Source: Thermoanaerobacterales bacterium | GTDB lineage: Bacteria; Actinomycetota; Acidimicrobiia; Acidimicrobiales; JACDCH01 | Length of the DNA: 13,654 bases | Reading direction: 5' to 3' | Assembly: GCA_017577565.1 (NCBI GenBank) | Contig: PKRH01000097.1 | Span: 1-13,654 of the forward strand | Part shown: piece after piece, positions 5,453-12,314 of the stretch | How the letters are laid out: the number at the start of each line of letters is the position of its first letter | Position numbering within the stretch: the stretch's first letter is position 1 | The notes under the pieces: model-generated | What the model was told of the DNA's origin: nothing | The model's input: only the letters and a program-made list of their open reading frames with translations | Databases searched by the model: none | Translations under genes and position numbers: made by a program

Positions 5453-8335
5453 GTGCTGGAGGACGATCGGGACGTGCCCGCGCCGCACCACACCGCACCC
5501 GTCGCCGTGCAGCCGGACGACGCCGGTGACGGCACCGAGGCCTGGCCGGACGGGGCCGGCGGCGGCGACGACCCGACCGAGGAGGCGCGGGACCGGCGCG
5601 CCCGGACGGTCCGGGCCGTCGTCGACCTGCTGGTCGTCGGCGCCTGCGTGCTGTTCACGCTGTGGCACCTGCAGCCCGACCTGCTGGTGGAGGACACGAT
5701 CCCGGCCGGCGGTGACATGGGGGCGCACGTGTGGGGCCCGGCCTACCTGCGCGACCACCTGCTGCCCCAGGGCCAGGTCGCCGGCTGGTCCGACGCCTGG
5801 TACGCCGGCTTCCCCGCCTACCAGTTCTACATGGTCGTGCCGGCGCTGCTGATCGTGTACGTGAACGCCGGCGCGCAGGGCTGGGCGGCGCTCGGGCCGG
5901 CGGCCGTGGCGGTCGCGGCGACGGCGGTCGCCGTCCGGGGCCGGCGGCGGCCGGCGGTGCGCTGGGGCGGGGTCGCGGCGGCCGTCGTGGCGCTCGGGTT
6001 CGCGGGCCTGCCCTACGGGGTGGCGTTCAAGCTCGTGTCGGTGAGCGGGGTCCTCACCCTGCCGGTCGCGGCCTACGCCTTCGGTCGCCTGGCGGGGGCG
6101 CGCTTCCCGACCCCGGCGGTGCTCGCCGTATTCACGCTGCCCTACCTCTTCTACCGGGGCTACTCGATCTACGGCGGCAACATCGCCTCGACCCTGGCGG
6201 GCGAGTTCTCCTTCGCCATGTCGCTCAGCCTGGCGCTGGTCTACGCCGGGGTGGTCCTGCGGGGGCTGGCCACCGGCCGGCACCGGGCGCTGGCGGCGGT
6301 CCTGCTCGCGCTCACCGGGCTGTGCCACATCATCCCGGCGTTCTGGGCCATCGGCGCCACCTCGCTGGCGGTGGTGGTGCGGTCCCGTCCCTCGGCGACC
6401 GGTGCCCGCGCGGGCATCCCGGTGGCCCTCGTCGGGGCCGGGGCGCTGACGGCGGGGGCGGCGCTCGCCGGCGCCGTCACCGGGCCCGGCCGGGCGATCG
6501 GCCTGGTCGTCGCCGGCCTGGGGCTCGCGACCCTGGCCGTCGGGCTGTGGCTGACCTCCGAGAGCGTCCGGTGGCTCACGCCGACGGCGGTCGTCGGCGG
6601 GCTGCTGTCGATGTGGTGGGTCGCGCCCTTCTACCTGCGGGCCGACTACGTGAACGACATGGGGTGGGAGAAGCTGCCCTACGCCGACCCCGAGATGTCG
6701 CGCTTCGACGAGTGGCGCCAGCACCTCATGCCGTACGCGACGCCCGACGTCGACCTGCGCTGGGTGTTCGCGCTGGCGCTCCTGGGCACCGGCCTGGCGG
6801 CGGCCCGGCGGCTGCGGGTCGGGATCTTCCTCGCGCTGGCCACCCTCGGGGCGGGGGTGGCCTTCGTCGTCCTGCCCGAGGGCCGGCTGTGGAACGGCCG
6901 CCTGCTGCCCTTCTACTACCTCACGACCATGCTGCTGGCCGGCCTGGCCGTCAGCGAGCTGGTGCGCACGGTCTCCGACCTCGTGCGCGGGCCGCGGCGG
7001 GCGCCGGTGACCGCGGGGGTGCCGGTCGCGCTCGGGGCGCTCGCGGTCATCCTCGTCGTCGTCGGCGTGCCCCTCGGGCAGCTGCCCTACACCCGGGCGA
7101 TCGAGGGCGGCTACCAATGGCCCCGGTTCTCGCCGTGGCGGGTGACCGCCACGCCGGCCAGCTTCGTGCCGTCCTGGGCGCGGTGGAACTACAGCGGCTA
7201 CGAGCTGAAGGAGACCTACCGCGAGTACCGGGACGTCGTCACGACGATGGCCGAGCTGGGCGAGCAGCGCGGCTGCGGGCGGGCCTTCTGGGAGTACGAC
7301 AAGGAGCTGCTCGACAGCTACGGCACGCCCATGTCGCTCATGCTGCTGCCGCACTGGACGGACGGCTGCATCCGCTCGATGGAGGGCCTGTACTTCGAGG
7401 CGTCGGCCACGACGCCGTTCCACTTCCTCGTGCAGGTCGAGCTGTCGACCAACCCGAGCGCCGCCCAGCGGGACCTGCCCTACGGGCACTTCGACATCGC
7501 GAAGGGCGTCGACCACCTGCAGATGATGGGCGTCCGCTACTACATGGCCACCTCGGACAACGCCGTCGCCCAGGCGCGGTCGCACCCGGACCTCACGGAG
7601 GTGGCGTCGTCGGGCCCGTGGGTGATCTTCGAGGTCGCCGACAGCCCGCTGGTCGAGCCGCTCGCCAACGAGCCCGCCGTGGTCGAGGGCCTCGACGGCA
7701 GCCACGCCGACTGGGTCGAGCTGCCGCACGACGAGGACGGCCGGTTCGGCGGGCCGGCGATCCGCTGGTTCAACGAGCCCGAGCGCTGGGACGTCCCGAT
7801 CGCCGAGTCGGGGCCGGAGGGCTGGCAGCGCGTCGGCCGCGACGAGGTGCCCGAGGTCCGGCCGCTGGAGGAGGTCGAGGTGCGCGACGTCGTCTTCGAG
7901 GACGAGCGCATCCGCTTCGAGGTCGACCAGGTCGGCGTGCCGGTGCTGGTGAAGGTCTCGTACTTCCCCAACTGGCGGGCGACGGGCGCCGAGGGCCCGT
8001 GGCGGGTGGCGCCCAACTTCATGGTGGTCGTCCCCACCGACACCGAGGTCGAGCTGACCTACGGCCGCACGCCCGTCGAGTACCTGGCCTACGCGCTGAC
8101 GCTGGCGGGGGTCGTCGGCCTCGTGCTGCTGGCCCGCCGGCCGCCGTACCGGTTCGGCCCGTCGCCGTGGGCCCCCGGCGGTGAGGACGACGAGGTCGGG
8201 CCCGCGGCCGAGGAGCCGGCCGGCCCGGAGGCCGGGGAGCACGGCGATGACCCGGGGCGGTGGGGCGCCGAGGGCGACCCGTGGGAGCCCGACGAGGACG
8301 ACCCCGCCGCCGACCCCGCGTGGAGGCCGGGCTGA
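5453..8335 (+). CDS. Large GT-C-like membrane protein, PTPS-related family
   Basis: A 960-residue protein. After a hydrophilic N-terminus, a first helix (about 55-72) leads into a conserved extracytoplasmic loop with GDMGAH (87-92), then GW and DAWYAGFPAYQFY (111-126). Many hydrophobic segments follow to about 540, including GGNIASTLAGEFSF (241-254). A large soluble domain (about 541-875) contains YFPNWRATG (837-845). One last helix (about 877-896) precedes a 62-residue acidic tail. The loop and GGN motifs resemble the '6-pyruvoyl-tetrahydropterin synthase-related' membrane family (PF10131), which is GT-C-like despite its name. The D88/H92 loop resembles GT-C catalytic loops, suggesting sugar transfer from a polyprenyl-phosphate donor outside the membrane; activity and substrate are inferred. 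The start could be GTG 5453 (GGAG at 5440-5443) or GTG 5474 (GGAGGA at 5458-5463). The 3' end overlaps the next gene by 16 bp. Confidence 0.8.
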   Translation: MLEDDRDVPAPHHTAPVAVQPDDAGDGTEAWPDGAGGGDDPTEEARDRRARTVRAVVDLLVVGACVLFTLWHLQPDLLVEDTIPAGGDMGAHVWGPAYLRDHLLPQGQVAGWSDAWYAGFPAYQFYMVVPALLIVYVNAGAQGWAALGPAAVAVAATAVAVRGRRRPAVRWGGVAAAVVALGFAGLPYGVAFKLVSVSGVLTLPVAAYAFGRLAGARFPTPAVLAVFTLPYLFYRGYSIYGGNIASTLAGEFSFAMSLSLALVYAGVVLRGLATGRHRALAAVLLALTGLCHIIPAFWAIGATSLAVVVRSRPSATGARAGIPVALVGAGALTAGAALAGAVTGPGRAIGLVVAGLGLATLAVGLWLTSESVRWLTPTAVVGGLLSMWWVAPFYLRADYVNDMGWEKLPYADPEMSRFDEWRQHLMPYATPDVDLRWVFALALLGTGLAAARRLRVGIFLALATLGAGVAFVVLPEGRLWNGRLLPFYYLTTMLLAGLAVSELVRTVSDLVRGPRRAPVTAGVPVALGALAVILVVVGVPLGQLPYTRAIEGGYQWPRFSPWRVTATPASFVPSWARWNYSGYELKETYREYRDVVTTMAELGEQRGCGRAFWEYDKELLDSYGTPMSLMLLPHWTDGCIRSMEGLYFEASATTPFHFLVQVELSTNPSAAQRDLPYGHFDIAKGVDHLQMMGVRYYMATSDNAVAQARSHPDLTEVASSGPWVIFEVADSPLVEPLANEPAVVEGLDGSHADWVELPHDEDGRFGGPAIRWFNEPERWDVPIAESGPEGWQRVGRDEVPEVRPLEEVEVRDVVFEDERIRFEVDQVGVPVLVKVSYFPNWRATGAEGPWRVAPNFMVVVPTDTEVELTYGRTPVEYLAYALTLAGVVGLVLLARRPPYRFGPSPWAPGGEDDEVGPAAEEPAGPEAGEHGDDPGRWGAEGDPWEPDEDDPAADPAWRPG

Positions 8336-9537
8336 CCGGCCGTCTCCGGCGGCTGGCCGTCCTGGCCCTCGTGCCGACGGCGGTCGACGTCGGGCTCCTC
8401 GTCCTCTTCCGCCAGCGGCTGGGCTGGATCCTCGTGCTCGCCGACCTGGCGGCCATCGCCGGCGCGAGCGTCGTCTCCTACGTCCTGCACCGGGTCGTCA
8501 CCTTCCGCAGCGACCCCTACGTCCGGTGGGTCGAGGTGCCGGCCGCCTTCGTCGGCGTCGCCGCGCTGTCGGCCGGGGTCGACGTGCTCGTGCTGCGGGC
8601 CCTCCACGCGGGCACCGGCTTCGGGTCGGCCCCGGCGCTCGTCGAGGCCAAGGTCGTGGCGCTCGTCGTCGCCGGCGCCGTCCGGCTGGCCGGCTACCGC
8701 TGGGTGCTGCTCGCCGAGATGACCCGGTCGCGGCGGGTGCGCTGGCGCCGGCCGCCGGCGCCGGGCGACCTGCGCCTGAGCGTCGTGCTGCCCGCGTACC
8801 ACGAGGCCGACCGCATCGGCGGCACGGTCCGCCGGCTGCAGGACGAGCTGGCGGACGTGGCCGCCGACGGCGGCCTCGAGGTCGTCGTCGTGGACGACGG
8901 CTCGACCGACGGGACGGCGGAGGCCGCGCTCGCCGCCGGGGCGACGCAGGTCGTCGTCCAGCCCCGCAACCGGGGCAAGGGGGCGGCCGTCCGGGCCGGG
9001 GTGCTGGCCGCCCGGGGCCGCACGGTCGTGTTCACCGACGCCGACCTCGCCTACGGGCCCGACCAGGTGCGGCGGGTGCTGGCGGCCGTGGAGGACGGCT
9101 GGGACGTCGCCATCGGCGACCGCCGGCACCCCGAGGCCCGGACGCTCGTGCCGCCGTCGCGCCTGCGGGCCTGGGGCAGCCGGGCCATCAACTGGCTCAG
9201 CTACGCCGTGCTGCTGGGCAGCTTCCGGGACACGCAGAGCGGGCTGAAGGGCTTCCGCTCGGACGTCGCCCGCTTCCTCTTCTCCCGCACCCGGGTCGAC
9301 GGCTTCGCCTTCGACATCGAGGTGCTGCACCTCGTCGAGCGGTTCGACCTGTCGCTCACCGAGGTCCCCGTCGAGGTCGCGAACCCGCCCCGCTCGACGG
9401 TCTCCGCCATCCGGGACGCGCTCCAGCTCGTCGTCGACATGTTCCGCATCCGGCACTGGTCGGCCGCCGGCGAGTACGAGGCGGACGGCGACCTGCCCCC
9501 GGTGCTGCCCGAGGGCGCGCCCACCGCCTGCGGCTGA
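8320..9537 (+). CDS. GtrA domain fused to polyprenyl-phosphate sugar synthase (GT2)
   Basis: A 405-residue fusion. Residues about 12-131 hold four hydrophobic segments with a GtrA-type SYVLHRVVTF loop (53-62). Residues 150-375 are a GT-A glycosyltransferase of family 2 closest to dolichyl-phosphate glucose/mannose synthases: VVLPAYHEADRI (155-166), VVVDDGSTDGT (189-199), NRGKG (217-221), TDADL with the DxD-type metal site (239-243), DTQSGLKGF (304-312) and FDIEVL (331-336). It probably transfers glucose or mannose from a nucleotide donor to polyprenyl phosphate on the cytoplasmic face, while GtrA assists translocation. The common bacterial fusion has GT2 first and GtrA last; here the order is reversed. 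The start is uncertain: GTG 8320 overlaps the previous gene by 16 bp, and GTG 8260 would add 20 mostly Arg/Gly/Pro residues. Neither has a good ribosome binding site. Confidence 0.9.
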   Translation: MEAGLTGRLRRLAVLALVPTAVDVGLLVLFRQRLGWILVLADLAAIAGASVVSYVLHRVVTFRSDPYVRWVEVPAAFVGVAALSAGVDVLVLRALHAGTGFGSAPALVEAKVVALVVAGAVRLAGYRWVLLAEMTRSRRVRWRRPPAPGDLRLSVVLPAYHEADRIGGTVRRLQDELADVAADGGLEVVVVDDGSTDGTAEAALAAGATQVVVQPRNRGKGAAVRAGVLAARGRTVVFTDADLAYGPDQVRRVLAAVEDGWDVAIGDRRHPEARTLVPPSRLRAWGSRAINWLSYAVLLGSFRDTQSGLKGFRSDVARFLFSRTRVDGFAFDIEVLHLVERFDLSLTEVPVEVANPPRSTVSAIRDALQLVVDMFRIRHWSAAGEYEADGDLPPVLPEGAPTACG

Positions 9538-9572
9538 CCCCTCGCGGTGGGGGCCGGCGCCGCCGCCCGGAC

Positions 9573-9578
9573 TAGGTT
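9573..9578 (+). promoter_or_regulatory. -10 box of the manB operon promoter
   Basis: TAGGTT at 9573-9578 lies 9 nt before the ATG at 9588, in the 50-bp gap after the GtrA/GT2 gene. There is no Shine-Dalgarno sequence between them. A start about 7 nt after the box would leave a leader of only 2-3 bases. No clear -35 element is visible. It suggests the manB operon can be transcribed independently of the genes before it. Confidence 0.5.
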
Positions 9579-9587
9579 GGTCGGCCC

Positions 9588-10955
9588 ATGGCGGACCTCG
9601 ACGCGCTCGACGTGATCTTCAAGGCCTACGACGTGCGGGGCACGGTGCCGGACCAGCTGGACGCCGAGCTCAGCCACCGCATCGGCGCGGCCTTCGCCCG
9701 CTTCGTCACCACCACCGGCGGCGGGGCCGACCGGGTCGTCGTCGGGCGCGACATGCGGCCGAGCGGCGTCGAGCTGGCCGCCGCCTTCGCCGAGGGCGTC
9801 CAGCGCCAGGGCCTGGACGTCGTGGACGTGGGGCTGTGCTCGACCGACCTCCTGTACTTCGCCTCGGGCCGCCTCGACGCCCCGGGGGCGATGTTCACCG
9901 CCTCGCACAACCCGGCCGAGTACAACGGCGTCAAGCTCTGCCTGGCCGGCGCCCGCCCGATCGGCCAGGACACCGGCCTCGCCGAGATCAAGGGGCTGGC
10001 CCGGGCGGGCGTCGACACCCCGGCCACGTCCCCCGGCCGGGTCGAGCAGCTCGACCTGCTCGACGAGTTCGCCGAGCACGTGCGCAGCTTCGTCGACACC
10101 TCGGCGCTGACGCCGCTCAAGGTCGTGGCCGACACGGCCAACGGCATGGGCGGCCTCGTCGTGCCCCGGGTGTTCGCCACGCTGCCGTTCGAGCTCGAGG
10201 TGCTCTACGGCGAGCTCGACGGCACGTTCCCCAACCACCCCGCCGACCCGATCCAGCCGGAGAACCTGCGCGACCTGCAGGCGCGGGTGCGGGAGACCGG
10301 CGCCGACGTCGGGCTGGCCTTCGACGGCGACGCCGACCGGGTGTTCCTGGTCGACGACCGGGGCGAGCCGCTGTCGGGCTCGACGACCACCGCGATCGTG
10401 GCCAAGAGCGTGCTCGAGAAGGAGCCGGGCGCCACCATCCTCTACAACCTCATCTGCTCGAAGGCCGTGCCCGAGGTCATCGAGGAGAACGGGGGCGTGC
10501 CGGTGCGCACCCGGGTCGGCCACTCCTTCATCAAGGCCGTCATGGCCGAGACCGGCGCCGCCTTCGGGGGCGAGCACTCGGCGCACTACTACTTCCGCGA
10601 CAACTACCGGGCCGACTCGGGCTGCATCGCCGCGCTGATGGTGCTCGAGCAGATCTGCAAGGCGGGCGTCCCGCTGTCGTCGCTGCGCAAGCCGTTCGAC
10701 CGCTACGCGGCCTCCGGCGAGATCAACACCCGGGTCGACGACGCCCAGGCGGTCATCGAGCGGGTGGCGGCGGCCTACCCGGACGCCCACCAGGACCGGC
10801 TGGACGGCCTCACGGTCGACAACGGCGACTGGTGGTTTAACCTCCGGCCGTCGAACACCGAGCCGCTGCTGCGGCTGAACCTCGAGGCGCCCACCCGCGA
10901 GGCGTGCGACCGCCACGTCGCCGAGGTGCGGGCGCTGATCACCGACAAGGGTTGA
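9588..10955 (+). CDS. manB: Phosphomannomutase/phosphoglucomutase
   Basis: A 455-residue member of the alpha-D-phosphohexomutase superfamily, full length with all four domain signatures. These are the catalytic phosphoserine loop TASHNP (104-109, S106), the Mg2+ loop FDGDADR (245-251), the sugar-recognition loop GEHSAH (328-333) and the phosphate-binding loop RPSNTEP (420-426). The N-terminal FKAYDVRG (11-18) is typical of bacterial PMM/PGM enzymes. It interconverts mannose-6-P and mannose-1-P (or the glucose phosphates) in the cytoplasm, feeding GDP-mannose or NDP-glucose synthesis. It heads an operon with the Trm112-like gene (4-bp gap) and the SIS isomerase, so the mannose route is the likelier one. 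Strict specificity for mannose over glucose cannot be read from the sequence. Confidence 0.95.
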   Translation: MADLDALDVIFKAYDVRGTVPDQLDAELSHRIGAAFARFVTTTGGGADRVVVGRDMRPSGVELAAAFAEGVQRQGLDVVDVGLCSTDLLYFASGRLDAPGAMFTASHNPAEYNGVKLCLAGARPIGQDTGLAEIKGLARAGVDTPATSPGRVEQLDLLDEFAEHVRSFVDTSALTPLKVVADTANGMGGLVVPRVFATLPFELEVLYGELDGTFPNHPADPIQPENLRDLQARVRETGADVGLAFDGDADRVFLVDDRGEPLSGSTTTAIVAKSVLEKEPGATILYNLICSKAVPEVIEENGGVPVRTRVGHSFIKAVMAETGAAFGGEHSAHYYFRDNYRADSGCIAALMVLEQICKAGVPLSSLRKPFDRYAASGEINTRVDDAQAVIERVAAAYPDAHQDRLDGLTVDNGDWWFNLRPSNTEPLLRLNLEAPTREACDRHVAEVRALITDKG

Positions 10956-10959
10956 CGCC

Positions 10960-11196
10960 ATGGCACTCGACGCACAGCTCCTCGAGATCCTCGCCTGCCC
11001 GGAGGACAAGGGGCCGCTGCTCTACTTCCCCGACGAGGACGCGCTCTACAACCCCCGCCTGCGCCGGCGCTACCCGATCCGGGAGGACATCCCCATCATG
11101 CTCGTCGACGAGGCGGAGACGGTGGACGAGGCCGAGCACCAGCGGCTCGAGGCGAAGGCGGCGGCCGAGGGCATCAGGCCGACCTTCGAGGCCTGA
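10960..11196 (+). CDS. Trm112-like small protein
   Basis: A 78-residue protein with the Trm112/YcaR pattern (PF03966): LLEILACPEDKGPLLYF near the N-terminus, then YNPRLRRRYPIREDIPIML (about 30-48). Only one Cys (C13) is present. The second Cys of the CPxC pair found in zinc-binding relatives is Asp here, so classical zinc binding is unlikely. The C-terminal third is a charged Glu/Ala-rich helix. In eukaryotes and archaea Trm112 activates methyltransferases; the role of bacterial homologues is unclear. It sits between manB (4-bp gap) and the SIS isomerase, with which it shares a TGATG stop/start overlap, so translational coupling is likely. This order is common in Actinobacteria and suggests an accessory role for the neighbouring sugar enzymes, which is an inference. 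Confidence 0.88.
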   Translation: MALDAQLLEILACPEDKGPLLYFPDEDALYNPRLRRRYPIREDIPIMLVDEAETVDEAEHQRLEAKAAAEGIRPTFEA

Positions 11197-12239
11197 TGGC
11201 GACCATCGGCCCCGACGTCCTCGACAGCCTCGACATGTTCGGGGTGACCGCCGCGTTCCCCGAGCAGGTCCAGGCGGCGGTCGAGGCGGCGGCGAGCGTC
11301 GAGGGGCTGCCGCCCGCCGACGAGGTCGACAACGTCGTGGTGCTCGGCATGGGCGGCAGCGGCATCGCCGGCGACGTGCTGGCGGCGGTCGGCGGGCCGT
11401 TCGTGCCGGTGCCGATCGTCGTGGCCAAGGGCTACGCCCCGCCGTCGTTCGTCGGGCCGGGCACGCTCTGCTTCGCCGTGTCCTTCTCGGGCAACACCGA
11501 GGAGACCCTCGAGGCGGCGCAGGCGGCGGCCGCGGCGGGCGCCCGCATGGTCGTGGTCACGACGGGCGGCGAGCTGGGGGCGATGGCGCCGAGCTGGCAG
11601 GCGCCCGTCGTGCCGCTGCCCGGCGCCATCCCCATGCCCCGGGCCGGCCTGGGGGCGATGGCCGTGCCCCTGCTGCTCCTGCTCGAGTCGGTGGGGCTGT
11701 TCCCCGGGGCTCGGGCGTGGGTCGACGCCGCGGTCGAGCAGCTGCGCCGCCGGCGCCCGGCGCTCGTCGAGGGCGACCTCGGCGCCCGGCTGGCCCGGGC
11801 GATCGGGCCGACCATCCCGCTGCTCGTCGGGGCGGGGCCGCTCGGGGCCGTGGCCGCCCAGCGCTGGAAGGCCCAGGTGAACGAGAACGCCAAGGCGCCC
11901 GCCTTCGTCGCCGCGCTGCCGGAGATGTGCCACAACGAGATCGCCGGGTGGGGGCAGCACGGCGACGTCACCCGCCAGGTGTTCACGCTCGTCGAGCTGC
12001 GCCACGACGAGGAGCACCCGCAGGAGCAGCGGCGCTTCGAGCTGGTGCGCGACCTCATGGCCGAGGTCGTCCACGACGTCGTCGAGGTGCGGGCCGAGGG
12101 CGAGGGCCCGCTGGCCCAGCTGTTCGACCTCACCTTCACCGGCGACGTCGTCTCGCTGCACATGGCCTACCGGGCCGGCGTCGACCCCGGCCCCGTCGCC
12201 GTCCTCGACGACCTGAAGCGGGCGCTCGCCGGGCGCTGA
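11196..12239 (+). CDS. SIS-family phosphoglucose/phosphomannose isomerase
   Basis: A 347-residue protein of the bifunctional PGI/PMI type (SIS domain plus bact-PGI_C, PF10432). Motifs are LGMGGSGIAGD (50-60) for sugar-phosphate binding, SFSGNTEET (96-104), PMPRAGLG (146-153), and W-x-x-Q-x-NENAKAPA (224-236) leading into LPEMCHNEIAGW (241-252), the hallmark of this family. A Lys close to the C-terminus (K341) is in the place of the family's catalytic Lys. The enzyme interconverts fructose-6-P with glucose-6-P and mannose-6-P. With manB upstream this gives a direct path from fructose-6-P to mannose-1-P. Its ATG overlaps the Trm112-like stop codon by one base (TGATG), indicating translational coupling. 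Which hexose phosphate it prefers cannot be decided from the sequence. Confidence 0.92.
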   Translation: MATIGPDVLDSLDMFGVTAAFPEQVQAAVEAAASVEGLPPADEVDNVVVLGMGGSGIAGDVLAAVGGPFVPVPIVVAKGYAPPSFVGPGTLCFAVSFSGNTEETLEAAQAAAAAGARMVVVTTGGELGAMAPSWQAPVVPLPGAIPMPRAGLGAMAVPLLLLLESVGLFPGARAWVDAAVEQLRRRRPALVEGDLGARLARAIGPTIPLLVGAGPLGAVAAQRWKAQVNENAKAPAFVAALPEMCHNEIAGWGQHGDVTRQVFTLVELRHDEEHPQEQRRFELVRDLMAEVVHDVVEVRAEGEGPLAQLFDLTFTGDVVSLHMAYRAGVDPGPVAVLDDLKRALAGR

Positions 12240-12282
12240 CCGGCGCCGCCGCGCGGCGGGGCCACGCCCGCCCCGGACCCAC

Positions 12283-12288
12283 TAGCCT
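12283..12288 (+). promoter_or_regulatory. -10 box before the GT39-like gene, with ribosome binding site
   Basis: TAGCCT at 12283-12288 lies in the 75-bp stretch after the SIS isomerase gene. A purine-rich GGAGGGGG (12296-12303) follows and can serve as ribosome binding site for the ATG at 12315. Unlike the other promoters in this window, it would give a leader of about 20 nt. No clear -35 hexamer is seen. Confidence 0.4.
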
Positions 12289-12314
12289 CCCCGGCGGAGG
12301 GGGTGCTGGGGTCG

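Noticed and set aside
2746..5529. A 927-codon plus-strand frame opposite ftsH
   Set aside because: The ftsH frame carries every catalytic motif. The opposite frame gives only Val/Leu/Asp/Gly-rich sequence with no recognisable fold, so it is a codon-bias shadow.
4493..8242. A 1249-codon open frame on the minus strand across the CPBP and PTPS-related genes
   Set aside because: It lies opposite well-supported genes, its product is His/Arg/Pro/Gly-rich low complexity with no domain, and long antisense frames arise readily at this GC content.
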